NCBI GenBank assembly: GCA_032173965.1
Contig: CM063288.1
Coordinates: 25,514,001-25,578,000 of the forward strand
Direction of reading: 5' to 3'
DNA: 64,000 bases
From: Sitta carolinensis
Lineage: Eukaryota > Chordata > Aves > Passeriformes > Sittidae
Shown here: positions 1-14,300 of the stretch, one piece after another
Numbering within the stretch: the stretch's first letter is position 1
Layout: each line of letters starts with the position of its first letter
The notes under the pieces: model-generated
The model's input: the letters and a program-made list of their open reading frames with translations, nothing else
Told to the model about the DNA's origin: nothing
The model's database searches: none
Made by a program: the position numbers and the translations under genes

Positions 1-942
1 AGCAACAGTATATTTCATATCTTAAGAATGTATATAAATCAGTGCTTTTTATTAAAACTGTGAAGCTTCGAAGGAAGGCACAGCAGTCAGCAAAGCAAGT
101 ATAATGTTTAAAATCCTAGAAGCCTCTTGCTGCATGTTCATCTTTAAAGTAGAGAGCTTCTTTGGTGATGGTGCCTGAACAGATGGCTCATGAAAGTACC
201 TACATGACTGATAGTAAGCTGGTTTCCATCCTGGAACTCCTTCCTTGGCCCTAAGAAGAAAGCTGAGAACAGCAAGTGAATCCATCGTGTCTCCTGCCTT
301 TTTAGGGCTCTGTAAGGCTCTTCAGACATCAGTCCTCTTTAGCTGTTGACAGCCAGACTGCATCCATTACAGAAAGCAAAACAAATTCCCTCAGTCTGTG
401 TCTTCTGTAATTGAGGAGAAAGTGATGGTGTGATTCTAACACCCCTGCATAACATTTACCACCCTCTGCAGTTAGAACTGGAGTCTCAGCCTTCCTGTCA
501 GTCTTTTCTCTGACTATTGGTTTCATGTTCCTTCAAGCAATACCTGTGCTTTTTTCGAGATTTGTGGTGAATGATCTGCAGATACTCAGGAAAGACCTTC
601 AGAGTATTAGGTGCTGAAAGCTGGCTGTGATCAGTGTTGGCAGCTACTGTGATTCTTTCAGTTGCTTGTTGTGACCTAAGAGACCAGCAGCCACTGCTGA
701 ATGCCTCATTTTATTAATCCTTTCCCTCCAGGATCTGTTTTTTTCTTTTACTGGGCATAATATTCAGTGCTGGCAGTGGGTATCCTGAAGTCACTGGTGC
801 CAAGGAGTTAATGAATTTGGAAAACTTCCCAGATAATACATCTGGCCCTCTAACTTACATTTCGGAGCATGAAGTATGAGATGTAGAAAGAAGAGCACTG
901 AACTAAATGAGCTCCTGGCTGAAGAGAGGAAGGGTACATGTC

Positions 943-963
943 TTTTTTTTTTTTTTTTTTTTT
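943..963 (+). repeat. T homopolymer, 21 bases
   Basis: An uninterrupted run of 21 T. It could be a simple mononucleotide repeat or the poly(A) tail of an old minus-strand insertion, but I see no recognisable element body next to it. Confidence 0.9.
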
Positions 964-3448
964 AATTAGTTGACTTAAAGTTAAAAATTACATAGTCCCA
1001 CAGAAGATTTAACTTTTGTGGGTTTGGGATTTTGGTTTTGTGGTTAGTTTGCTTGTTTACATTTTTTAAAAATTTTGTTATAATGTGTATTTGCCAGTCA
1101 CATTATCTTCTGAGGCTTGAGTATAGATAGGGAAGCATTTTTAATTCTCCACTTTGAATGATTCTTTGCCTTCATTTTTTATTTTGAAATCCCATCATGT
1201 TGCCATGTCAATAAAAAGGTTTTGAAGATAATTGATTTTTCTAGTCCAGCTCACTTCTGGAATAGTATCTTGTACAGTGTTCGCTACCTATAACAATTGA
1301 AATAAGCCTTTATTATATAAAATGGGTTGCTGGTGCTATTTATTAATACATATTTTTGTGTAATAAAAGATGTGCAGTGCAATATGGTTCAGAAATTAAC
1401 TTTGAAGAAAAGAATTACATTGCTATTTGTATATCTCATAAAACAGCATTTTTTTTTAGTGGATCTTTCAGTACAGCAATGCTACTTAGCACTTACCTAC
1501 AGAGCTCTCCAAAAGTACCAAGAATGTCATCCCTAATTAAGTGTCCTACTAAGCCTAAGAGCTGAGCAGGAGAACCCAAATGGAAAGCATTTTGTAGAAG
1601 AGTAGAAGGCACTTCCTTGAGATACCTTTGACTATCAGCAGGTACTTTCCCTTGACCTCAGGCAATGGCACCATGCTGCCCTTTCAAAATCTATCTCCTC
1701 GTGTGTTTACCTATTTTTCTGCCTGATGTCTTAATACATGTAATTTTTCATTTGCTTTCATTTAGTCTTGCATGGGGTGATATAGTTTCTGATGGTTCTG
1801 ATTTGGCCTACAGGTAATAAGCATAATGATTGGTACCTTAACTCTACAAATGCACAGAAGGTCCCTGTTGACATGAAATCAAACTTCTTTGTTTGCTTGC
1901 GGTTTTTTAAAGAAATTAAAATGTCAGTTCCTTCCCTCCACACCTCTCTCCCCCAAGGAGTGTGACATCTATACTGAGGCTGATGTATATCTGATTCCTG
2001 CCCTTTTTGATTATTCACCTTCGGTTTTGAAAATTCTTTCCTTAATCCTTCCCCTATCTTCAAGTTGGGTCTCCTATCTAAAAGCAGCTTTTGTGGCCTG
2101 AATATCTGTCTGTGAGGAGAGCACATCTGTGACTTGCAGAGTTGACCTGCAGATTCTCAAGGACCAGGGGAGCATGCAGGCCATAATCAAGTCCCAGGAA
2201 CTGTAGCTGCAGAGCATTTTTTAGTAGACCTCCTGTGCTGGAGTTGCTCAGTTCACAGACTGCTGGGGATAGGAAGGAACCGTTTGTCCAGTGTGAAGAG
2301 TGGGCTCAGGGCAAAGCAGAGAATTCCATAGACAGAGTCAGACTCTAGTTCTACAGTTTGTCCAGTTTCAAAATGCTGATTTCCATAATCGCAGTAGGAC
2401 CCTGACTCTGGTGCACTGGCAGCTTAAATAGGGATTGTGGACATTCCACTGCTGGGGTCAGGACCTGGCAAACAGAGGAACGGAACAGAACTAGAACTCA
2501 GTGCTAGAAGTTTGCCTCCAATACGGAAGGGTGATTGCACTTACTACAAAGATTGCAAATAAAAACCTTTGTTACCTTGCTATAGCAATTTTCAAGTGTT
2601 TCTGTGCAAAAGGACCAGACCAGAGAATCTGGCATTGATTTGTTTGGGTCTTTCATGTAATTACAATTTTTGTTGCTATCAGCAGTTGGCATAAATTCCT
2701 GTGTTCAAAAAAGGAGTTGTATTTTTGGTTGCCAGTTGTAATGCTGCTGTTGACAAACAGAGAGGTTATAAAAGAGAAATTCAATATAGTGTAGTTAATC
2801 AGATGCCTCTTTTTTATTTCTTTATAATCTTCTCAGATGCCTAATTCTGAAAGCAAAATGACAAAATTGTTTGATCGAAACTTCTGGAGTTTAATTCCTT
2901 TTTAAAAAAATAGCACAGTAGTATAATTGTAAAGGTACCAAAAAAATGAACATTACATGAATGACTAAATTTTGTCAACAGTTGCACGGAATAACTCACA
3001 GCTTATGACTGAAATGTCCATCACCAAATAGCTGCAAAGAATTATTCTCAGTCTGAGTTTAGACTAAAAGAGCAAACACATTAAGAAAAACGTGCAGGAG
3101 AAAATTATTTCTTACAGTCATTCTTTTTCTGCCGTTCTGTAGGAAATATGGATAATTCATTAAGTCTCAGATAAAAGCCCTTTGCTCCTCTTTACTCAGG
3201 TTTAGTTTTCTGTTCTCTTTGTGAGTACAGAGTATGGGTGTGTAGTGTGCAGTAGTCACTATGTTATCACCTGTTAAGTGTCATGCGTGACACATCCCAT
3301 TACAGATTCTGTGTAACTGGAGCCGTTTGAAGTAAAACTTTCTATTCAAGTGTCAATTGAAGCGTGGGTTTATTTGCCATTTTTTTTCTTTGACAGAGAT
3401 TGTTCTTTTACTGTCTCCTAAAATAACTCTGATATTTGTTTTTGTTTA

Positions 3449-3610
3449 GGAGAGGAAAAGGTAAGAATATATAGCTAGAGGCTGGGAAGATAGGAAGGTA
3501 CTAGGGGAGGTGGTGGAAAGCTAGAAAAGGGTGCTGGGAATGGGATGAAAAGGGAGATTGGGCATGTGAAGGTGAGAAGATGCAGTGTGGGAAAGGGTGA
3601 CATAACAGAG
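3449..3610. repeat. Purine-rich low-complexity tract
   Basis: The plus strand is mostly A and G for about 160 bases, with many GGAA, AGGG and GGTGG words. It is followed about 80 bases later by an A/C-rich stretch ending near 3782. It shows strand asymmetry only, with no exact repeat unit. Confidence 0.6.
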
Positions 3611-6600
3611 AGAGACCAGCTTGTTTTGGTCTAGGACAGTGGGGAAGAAAAATGTGGCAACCAGCTGTGGACTAAAGAAAGCTGCTTTTTTAAGTACAAA
3701 CAAAACCAGCCAAACAATGAAACCCCACAAAAACAAAACAACCCAAAAAAAGTGACATCCAAAAACCCCCACCAACACCCCACATGGAGAAAAATTTATA
3801 TAAAAACTCTGTTAATTAGAAGAATATAAGTTTGAAGGCTTGGGAACCTGAATCGTCATCTTCCTGTTTCAGTTCCTGTCGCTGAGACACAGGTTGTGCA
3901 CGTTTGTCTTAAAATGACATCATTAGTGTTTATTGAAAAGCCCTTGCTACTGAGGCTTTGAGAAAGAGGCATGAAGGCTGTTTACTGCTGATGTCAGATA
4001 TCAAAGTCTGTGCTCAGTACAGAGTAGGGAGGGGAATTGCTCTACATGTGGAAGAAAGTACTAGAACTTTCCTGAAAGAGAGAAACTGGAGTTTTTTAAA
4101 TAAAATTGTCATGATATATTTGGGACATAAAATGAAAGTCTATTAGAAGGTGTACACAGAGAGAAAGAAATTTGACACCTCTGCTATAGCATTTTTCAAG
4201 TCTAAGCTCTTTACTTTGCAATTTTAATAGTACTCTTTTAAGGTCATTTTTTGTATATAATTTTAATACATAGTCTGTTGCTTTAACTACTTTCATTAAA
4301 ATTTTATGAGCCTTTTCAGAAAATCAGATGGGAAAATGCAAATAAATTATGCATTTTATTTAGTGTATAGTAGATACAGTATTACTGTATGTGTAAACAA
4401 ATAAAAATGTTTATTAATATAACAAGCACGATGCTGAAAGATCCTGCTGTAGTCTATAAACCACATAGGCTATAAAGAATCACTTTGAGTTTAAGTAGCT
4501 AATGCTGGACCAAACCTCTGAATTTGGAACAATACAGAGCAAGAGTATAAAAAGATTAATTATCTTAGCTATTATAAATAGAGAGGGGGTGGTATAATGA
4601 ATTAAGAGGTACAAGATTGAAGCTGAAAACCTTACAATATTAATTTTCTGAGAGCAAGTACTTAATACTTTATAAAATCCCACAGACTCTCCGCTTGCTT
4701 AGTTTTGCTTTTTCTACCCTTATTCTCCTCCTGGCAGAGCTCACCAGTAATCTTTTAAACTTCTGATCTGAGCACTCCCCAGTCAGCACAGTGCTATGTG
4801 GTAGTGATCAGCTTACCAGTCTTTTTGCTGCTCTGTCACCCTGTGAGATGCCAAAGCAACAGAGAAAGTATATCAGTATATCTAGCAGTGAATGTTATCA
4901 GTGTTAAGAGATGATTTCCTCAAGCCAAAGCAATGTGTTCATTTAACCTGTTTGATGAGAAAACCCCAGCATCATAAGAGAAAACTTCCTAGCACCACTT
5001 GTGCTGATCAACAGCCTGGTTTTCATGGTGGTTTGGGGATTTTTTTAGGGGAGTTTTGGGGAAGTTCTGACATTCTTCTCTGTGTGTTGCACTTCATGTC
5101 AACTCTAGATAGAGGAATCTTCTCACCCAGAGTAAAAAAATGGTAAAATGATCAAAATGCAGAGTGAACTCTGTCCTTGTTTGTTTGAACAGTTTCTCAC
5201 TGCGCAGGTAGCCCTGCTCATTTCAGTGTTCCTCAAACCTCAGTGACAACATGTGTCTACAATGATAACTCCTTTCAGACTTATACGACTGGGCATTAGA
5301 AGGTCCACCTCTTTCTTTCTGTCTTTCATCTTGTTACAGCAATTACTTTATGATTCAGATTGAAAGAAGGAAAATCAGACAATTAAGCAAATTTTTACAG
5401 CTAAAGAAGCAGAAACAATAATTCTTCTCCAAGTTTAATGATGAGTGACGTTTACAGCGCATGAAGAGTCTTCACTTGCACTGTAATTTGCATTAGCAGA
5501 ACCTGTTTTAGTAGTGATTTTTAGAAAAGGGAAGCCAGGAATAATTCCTGGAGTAAATAGCAACTATTAACAATCAGAAGGCTAACAATACTAGAATGAC
5601 TAATATTGAAATATGCTTTGTAATTAGAGCTTATGTTTGTAACCTTTGGTAAACAATTGTTCTTAAACTTCAAAGAGAATTTCTTAGTACCTTCTTATAA
5701 ATCAATTGCCCTGTAGTTTTCAGTTAAGCAATCTAATTGCTTAATCAGACTAAGAACCTAGTGATTAAAATTTAACAGTTGTGCAGTATCAGGCAATATC
5801 AATATTAGTTCTTACTCGGGGTAGCTGGTTTAGATCAAACTGAATGAAATAGAAGGCATGTTTGCAATATGCTTTAGCTTGCAGGAATGTCATCTAAATC
5901 TCTAGAGTTAAGAGTACAGACACTGAAGAGTGACATAGCAATAAGACTGTATTAAAGCTGCCACGAAACACCAACTCCAAATCAGAAAGCTTCTGTGCTA
6001 GAACAACTTTGAGGGTTATTGGATTTTTAATTATCTACGTTGCAAAAAATTAACTCATTCTTTGAAGAGCATCTATGCAAGAAGGGACCATTCTTTCATA
6101 ATTTACTTAAAATACAGAAATAGCAAAAACAATTTGAGAACATAGTGAAACTCTGTGCAGAGATCTATAGTCTTGACACTCAAAAGCAAGCCAGTATTGC
6201 AGGAATATTGATAGCCTTGGTCAGACATTATCAGAGGTACTAAATATTAATTCTCTTTTGAGTTGGTATAACACCAAGTGCAGTGGAATTTTGGCCCATG
6301 GTTCTATGTGTTTTCATAATGCAGAAAATGAGGAATTGATAGAGACAGGAAGCAACAGCAACATTTTTGGTGGTGGTGGGAATGTTGTTGTTCTGGACAC
6401 CTTTCATCTGTAACACATCCCAGGAAGTTAACAGTCATAGTAGATCAGACAAAAAGTCTGCGTGGCCTCTGTCCTCTTTCTGAGAGTATCAAATGCTAAT
6501 GCCTAATGAGAAATACAGAGATATGACAAGTTTATCTTACTTTCCTCCAAGAGCTCTCTTTGCCTTCAGATATTCAGGATCTTAAAGACTGAAGGCAAGA

Positions 6601-8468
6601 ATAGCTTCTTTTTAGCTGATAATCTTCAACAGCTCTTGTTTCTCTTGAGTTTTCTTACTTCCCTTTTAGCATATGTAAACTCCTAGTATCCACAACAACA
6701 GAAAAAGTTATTCACATAAATGTTTATATGGGTTGTTGCAGTGAAGAGAAATAATGACCGATTACCCTTTATTTCTTTTACTCTTTCAGCAAGATCTGTA
6801 CCCAAGTTGTAGCTTTCAGCTCCTTCCTGGGGGACTGCTTTTTCACAGGGGAGGCAATTAAGCATATGGCAGAACAGCCTTTACATTTTTTATTCTAAAA
6901 ACATTAGCCTCAGTGTTTCAAAATTTGATTTTAACTTTTTGTTTTGAAGTGAATTCTATAGTATGTTTCACTATCCAATATGAGAGTTGACATACTAGAA
7001 GTTGTAGAAGCACCTCTGAAGAAGAGGCTTCAAACAGCTCTGATTAACCATGTGCTAATATGCATGAAGTTCTAATAATTGTATTAATACTTTAGTGATT
7101 GATTGCCATGAGTCTATACTCAGACATGGCTTGTTCTGCATTATCTTTTTGAGGATATGGAATGGCATGAATTATACAGATTAACCCGTTTCCCCTCTGA
7201 ATGTGGAGAAAATACTGGTCCACAGTCAAAGACTAAAGAAGGTGAAAATGTTTGATGAAAAATAGGATACATGGCAGAATACAGATGCAAGTGTTCAGTC
7301 TTGATAGACAAGAAAAAAATAGCATAATCATATTGATTATAATAGATTTTTTATGTAAGGGCATCACTGAACACGAGTTCTTTTCTTACTCACATGGTCA
7401 ACTTGAAAAAGTTAATTGCAGCATTAGCCACTGTAAAAAAGGCAAAATAGAAAGTTCTGATATTGCTAGAGAAATCTGGCAAGCTACTTAATAACTGTGA
7501 TATTGTTCAAAATGTTTGTCCTTAATGTTTATGAGACTGACTTTTATTGTAGTTGGAGCAAAAGCTTATGATCTCAAGAATATAACTAATATTTGCTATT
7601 TAGTTTTGAAAAGCTACTGGACTAATAACACAAGCAGTGGTTTCTAATTTTAAGATGGTCATGGCATGAGCAAAGTGATACATTTGCAAAGAATGAAGCT
7701 TTGTAGGTTTGTGCTGTACGGCTCTATACAGCCAAATATATTTGCCTTCATTTGTAAGTAAAGTGTGTCTGTAGATGATATCTGTTTTTGGGGGGCAAAG
7801 AAATATCAATGGGCTATCCTTCTAGTATTAAAAAAGAAAAATATAAAATTCAAAATGAGATTACTATAGAAAGGAAGATATTGTTGCAAATGATTCAGGG
7901 TATTAAATGGCAATATGTCATCTGTAATATCATATTAGAATTTGAAATACTTTTACTGGCTAAATCTCAAATTAGCCTAACAGAAAAAGTTAATAAAAAG
8001 TATCAGTTCTTTCTATTTATTTGTGCTGTATATCTGATAGCATTTTCTTGAACACACATTTATGTCCTGGTTGGGTGATGATCAACTCCTGCTTGGCTCA
8101 TTAGTGTCGTTAATTTGACTCCACAAAGGTGCTCTGCCTAGTGGTCAGGCCCTGCCAAAGTAAACTGTCAGGCTCAAAGAAAACCAAAGCTGTGATTAAG
8201 GATTTGCAGATCCTATTTCAGAAGTTAGCATTATCCTGCATATTTCAATGGATTGAGTAAGTCTTGACCAAAGACCCAGTTAAACATCAGCAAAGGAAGA
8301 AGCCATTACTTTAATGCAAGAAAAAGAACAAATCAAAGCACATTGCTTGAAAAGCATGTTTGGGGTTTTTTTAATATGTTAATGATTCTTCATTTTTTAA
8401 ATGCTGTAGAGCTAACAAAAGAACACAGTAAAAATTTACTGTAATGTGGATAAGTGTCTTCTAAATTA

Positions 8469-8540
8469 TGTTTTGGTTTTTTGTTTGGGTTTTTTTTTTT
8501 TGTTTGTTTGTTTTTTTGTTTTGTTTTTTGGGTTTTTTTA
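8469..8540. repeat. T/G-rich low-complexity tract
   Basis: About 72 bases made almost only of T and G, including a short GTTT tandem run near 8502-8512. The open frames across it on both strands are by-products of the composition. Similar T/G tracts recur at 10345-10375 and 37447-37590. Confidence 0.8.
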
Positions 8541-11500
8541 ACTGGACTGTACTCACTAGATGGACATACAATACAAAAAATTACCCAGGGGAAATACTGC
8601 AACAAACTATTCTTGTGATCTACAGTTGGCAGAGATGCTCTGGCCTCAGAATGCACACATGATGATGTGTTTAAAGCATGAAGTAATGTTTCAAAACTGC
8701 TGATAATCTATGATGATGCATCTTTGTGCTCTTTGTACTTCTAAAGCTATTAACTTCTTTCCAGACGTTTGATTCCTTGAATTAAGTGAAAACAGCGCTT
8801 TCAAAGAATGAACAGGTTCCTCTTGAAAGGAACATGAACCCATTTGTTTTTTCTTACTCTTCTAGCAAGACCAGTGTGTAGCTGGGGATAGCTTTCTGGA
8901 CTGTTAAAATAAGAAAAAGCTTTTCTTAATCTTCAGTTCACTACTTTGAATGCACTGCAGACTGAACTTGCTAACATCTGACACTCATGCTGTAACTTGT
9001 GTAAAATGAATTATTGTTGCCAGCCTCTCTCTGGGCAGAGATGTAATGCCAAAATGTGACCCTTGCAGAGTACAGCAATCAAAAGACAGATACAGCTGGT
9101 ATAAGATGGCAGACACTGGAAAAGTGTTCATTTACTCCAGCTGAGGATTTGGTCACCAGACTTGAACCAGACTGAAAATTAACCTACCTGTCCTACTTCT
9201 GGAGTCCCTTGAGCATACCTAGACCTTGATCTTGTATTAAAGCTGTTGAAAATTGCAGTTGCTGTCAATTGTTCCAAACAAAGATTAGAGTTCAGTGTTA
9301 ATTTAGGATATTTCACTGTACTGATGTATTTTGATTGGATTGCTTTCTATTTGAAAAGCCTGCCTGTTTCTTTAGAAAAGTTTCCTTTGTAATACCAGAT
9401 TTTGAAATTTCGTTCAAGGATCCAACCACCAAGTAACTGAAGTAGATGAAATTAGGCACTGAGTTTTGCACCGGATCCATGGCACTGTATCAGTTTTCTG
9501 ATAAATTTGATGAAACATCTGATTATCCCAGGACTGGATTATCCTGATCTACTCATAACTAGACTCTGGTTCATTCTTCAAGTGTATATGGGATCATTGA
9601 GCACAATTATGTGTCTTCTGGTAATATCAAGTCCCAGCTTAGAGTAAATCTTTATTTTTCTAAGATATGCTATCTTGGGTTTGTCAACATTAAAATGTCG
9701 CTTGACTGTGCTTAACCAAACTGTCATGGTTGCAGTATCACTGTGGCTGTTGCTTACCATCCTGAAGACATTTGGAATTTTCGATCATAATTTAGGATAG
9801 GAAGTTAAGTAATTTCTCCAGAAATGTCCACATTGGTTGATAAGGGACATCACCAAGAAGAATTGGAATGACCCTTTTTTCTGTTTTGATGCCACATTTC
9901 TTTAGTCTGATGCCATGTTATGCGTGTGTGCATGTACTGCTCTCCATTTATTGGGCTAGTGAAAGGGAACAGAGGAATGTCACTTGTACACAGGTGAGAC
10001 AAATGGGTTAGAAAAGTTTGTATTGATTTGCTGTTTATTCATATTCTAGGTTGTTCCATGCAACAATTATATTTGCTTTTCTAATTTGCTATTTAAACAC
10101 ATTGTACCAATGCAAAACTGAATATTGAAAAGATCCTAAATACATAACTTGGTAATTAATACCATACTATCTTGAGAAAGCTGAAAATTGCTGCAGGAAA
10201 GAGATCTGGGGAGGTTCCCTTTTCTCTGGGGGTATATTAAAGGCTAGGCACACATTTGTTAAACATCTAAGATTGTAACGAGTTTTCAAAAAACACAGAT
10301 TTATGAAATGGTCTTTATTTAGGATATATTTTATCCTTGCCAATGTTTTTTTTGGGGGGGTTTTTTATTTTTTTAATGCAACCTTTCCATTAAAATGACA
10401 CATCATGACATACCTAGCAAGGGAGCTGCAAACTTCTTACAGGTGCTGAAACATAAATAAATTGTAATACAGTAAATTGTACAGACTAGGCCTTAAAGTT
10501 AACCAGTATAGCTGAAGTAGTATTTTATTGTGTTTTGGGTTTTTTTAAGCAAGGCTGGGAATGTAATAATGTAATCCAGTTGTGACTCATGTCTGTTAAA
10601 AACTCAGAAGACAGCCAGATTTTATTTGGTGTGAGTGTGTGTCTGCACACACATTTCAGCAAAATCCTTTACTGCAGCTCTTTAGGGGAAGACTCCATTG
10701 CCATTAGGTCCATGAATTGCACTTGTTTTTCCTAAGGATTCAGTTTTGTGGAAGAAAGCCTTGAAAATACAAGTTTACCCTGACCCAGCTAATGTTAGAA
10801 GAACATGGAATGTAGCTGTGAAAATCAAGCTTTCCTTTCCTAGAGTTGCAGTGAAGCATCTGATTCACAGTGTACTTGCACACAAAGCTTGAAAGGTTTC
10901 CTTTCAGTCTATTTTGAGTTATTGGTGAATAGAATGGGGAAAAATATTACCTAGACGGAAGAAGTTTTCCCACTTTAGTTGTTCTGATGTGGCAAGAGGG
11001 AGTTGTATTCTTTGAGGCTTTTTGGTTTTTTAAAAACAATCTTCATCTAATGAGAGCAAGTGAATAAATTTCAGTACAGAAGATAGTTTGAGAGGAAAAA
11101 AAAGAGAAAAAAGTTGAAGCAGGTAAAATGAAGCTTGGTTAAAGTCCCAGTATCACTACAACTATGGATTCAGCTTTGAGGAATCTGCAATAAAATACTG
11201 CTATCAACTTTATAAGCTTTCAAGTGATCTTAAAAATCTCAGTAGGAAATAAAAAGGAACCTTTGCTGAGGACTTTTCCTGAAAGCCTTCATAATCCTTT
11301 CAGATTCTGCAGGGATTTTGAGTCCCAGCCGTGTCAGATAACTCGTTTTCTTAGTAGTAGGTTTGACAAAATTCTGCATATTCTCATTTAAGAGTTGGGG
11401 TTTTGAAATGAACTTTTCAAAACTGTTTCAAGAAAAACATTATTAAACTCATAAACAACGCAATTTCCAAAATATGCATGACTTTGTGAATGGCCTTTGT

Positions 11501-11899
11501 GTTTGTGTTTTAATAGAGATAGATTGATTACAGGTGTATGTCTACCTTTCTTATAGGTTATCTGCTGGCAACTTCAAGCAAAACATTAATTCCTTAAATT
11601 AATTTCTTAAACTGGAAAGTAACCTATGCACTTTCTTTTGAAATACAAATAGATCAACAGAAGAAAATAGCTTTTCATAAATTCTCCTGGAAGTCAATCT
11701 ATAAACCAAACCAAATGTAGATGAGGAGTGAAAGATGCCCATTCACTGCTTCTTTTGGTCTGCTTTATTTTAAACTGCTGTAAGGAACAAATTGGTTTGC
11801 ATTCCTATGCTAATAGGACACACTAATCACTGGAAAAGGTGATTCTGGTTTTGTTCAGGATTTATGAATTAAGGGTTATTACTGGAAATGGCTCATTTA

Positions 11900-14300
11900 C
11901 TCTGTATGGGCCTGAGACAGAAAGTCTGAGTCCTGTGAAGCTTTTGTAAATACATGTTGCAGAATCTTCCCAGACTGAGATGTTTGCCTGTTTGTAGCTG
12001 GCTAATCCAGAAGTGGTTCCCTGATAAGGTTAATGCCCAGTTAATTGCTCCTAGCCTTGACACACAGTTTAATTGCTATTTGGCCAACATATGCTTGTTG
12101 CTTGCTCTGTGTAGAATTCTAGCGGATGTACTGATGCAAACTACAGGCTGGTGGAGGGCAAACAAAATAAATACAGTATTTTATGTTCTTTTAATTCAGG
12201 GCCAAGTGGATTTGGATGAAGTGTTTATTTAGTTTGCTGGCTGCTTCAGATGCTGTGGCATATTGATTCCTTTTATTACTAGCAGCCATTTAACCTGACC
12301 TCTCTCAGATCCAGTATTTTAAAAGCCATAAATTTTAACTTTACTTATGAGCAAGGACTGAAATGCTGTGAAAGCCTTTTTATTAGCAGAGCTTTGCCTT
12401 ACTCCATGTTCATGTGTCACCCATGGCAACAATATTTAGAGCATCTTAAATTAGAGCGGCTGTTGGGCAGCTCAGTCAGCGGTGGTGGGGTTAGCAATAA
12501 AAAGAACTCGTAAATATCTCAGGCATGTAGGATTCACTGATCAAAGTGTAGGCAGGTGTACAAAAGCAATGCCATGATTAGCAAAAGGTATTCTTTTCCT
12601 GTTTTTTTGCTAAAAATCTCTTTTCTTAGTCTTAATGTTTGCAGATAAGGAAGATGATTTTTTTTTTTAATTGCTAGTTAAATTGCTTATATTGAACTCT
12701 ATTTTCCTTTGCTGCCGTGGCTTTTTTTTTTTTTTTTTACAATAATTATCTTCCTTATTTCATTAGCCTAAATTAATCACCAAACAACACTTAAGGCAAT
12801 CTTTAACATGCAGCTTATGTAAGTATTTATAAAAATGTGCCCAGGCCAAAAAATTGATGCATAAAAATGACATACCACTCTTTGAATTATAAATAACATG
12901 ATTGTTTCAAATTTCTTTCTGCATTCACATGTAGAGAACTCAAAAAAGTTTTAAATTAGTGACATAAACACAAAGCTTAATATGAACATCTTGCGTCCTT
13001 CTGATTTGTTACTTCTGATTTAAATTAGTAATTTTTTAAAACACTATTTCAAGCTTGATGACTAAGATTGAGTAATAATTCAGCAGCTTATTTCAAAGTA
13101 GGCTTAAGACTTTACAAAATAGGTCATAACCATGATTTTAATGTAAGTTTTGGCTTGCTTTCTTCTGTTCTGGTACTGAAGAAGTTTCCCCATCTGTCCC
13201 ACAGATCAAAGGTAATGCTCTAGGTGTTAGCCTCATACCATCAGAAGTGACTTTGTTTAAATATTCGTGCAGGGACTCTTTCCTTCGTGTTAAACTTTGG
13301 CCTGGGAACAAAAATGTTGATTTAGTTTGAGAAGCATAATTTATATCAATTAGTCTCAGAAAGTGTCACATTTCCCAATCTTTTAAAGCTGGATTTAAAT
13401 GTTTGACCTTTTCAGAGAGCGGGTGTGGAAGTAGAAATAAAGCAATCACAGGGCACCGGAATTTTTTTGCTACTACTCAGTTCCAGACTGATCAATTTAC
13501 AAGGTGCCTGAAACCACTGGGGAATCCTGTTTTCTAAAAACTGGACTTTTTTCTGTCTGCATTGCTTCTCCTATTGCAGTTTTCCTCTAGCAGGTTGTAA
13601 CAACTATATCTAAAGTCAGTTTATTCACAAATATCCTTTAGGAGAAAGCTCCTGCTCGGTACAAAATAAGTAGCTCGATTTATACAGGGACCTGTTTGGA
13701 GGGCAAGTGCTTCAGTTTGCACCAACTAGAGGAAGGGCACCAATCTGCTGGAGAAATAGGGATTCAGATGTCTAGGAAAACTGCACTGGATGCAAAGCTC
13801 TACTGTGAACTGGAAGGTTATGGGAGAGGATAGATGCATGTAACCAGATAAAGAAAAATAATTATTTAAGCAGATAAGATCACAGGGTTCCTATGCAAAG
13901 ACAGGCTTGGCTGCATTTTGTCTAACATTCAGCACTAACCTGGGAAGTGCATGAGTCCCTTCACTGACACTTTTGCATGAACCTCTGCTTCTAATTCTTA
14001 GCTTTAATATTGTTGCACTGGGAGACTCATTAGCATTTTTGAGATGTTTAATGCCATGCATATTCGTTTTGAAATAGTAGCACATTTCGTTGCAACATGG
14101 TTGTTTGTTAGTGATAAGACTGCAGAAAACAGCAACACCAGCATATGTTTCTAAGATGACAATAGTGCATTTTTCACTTTTTGCCTAATGGCTACCTTAT
14201 TCCAAGCATTTCCTTTTCAGCTGGCTATGGCTCAACATACCTTCTGGGCCCCAAATTGTGATCTGTCATTATTCATAGCTGAAATTGCAGTTTGTGTAAA
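11900..14300. other. Intron segment that looks like possible conserved noncoding DNA
   Basis: No coding signal is visible. Several sub-blocks (about 11950-12300, 12420-12560 and 12760-13000) lack simple repeats and transposon signatures and are dense in AT-rich homeodomain-type core words (TAATTA, TTAATTG, ATAAAT) mixed with GC-containing words. This texture is common in conserved intronic enhancers. That is impression rather than proof, because conservation cannot be measured from one sequence. T runs occur at 12659-12669 and 12722-12738. Confidence 0.25.

Larger units (their letters stand above)
1..11900 (+). other. PARD3B: PARD3B intron, left part (intron begins outside the window)
   Basis: This is noncoding sequence upstream of the first visible exon and is inferred to be intron of the same gene. 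All open frames are short and match no family I recognise. It contains a T run at 943-963, a purine-rich stretch at 3449-3610 followed by an A/C-rich stretch at about 3690-3782, a T/G-rich stretch at 8469-8540, and a T-G-T homopolymer cluster at 10345-10375. I see no CR1 or other transposable element here that I can name. The remainder is ordinary AT-rich unique-looking DNA. Confidence 0.7.

Noticed and set aside
10633..10655. TGTGTG...CACACA hairpin as a possible small RNA
   Set aside because: The stem is only about six bases and made of a dinucleotide repeat, so it is not a microRNA-like precursor.
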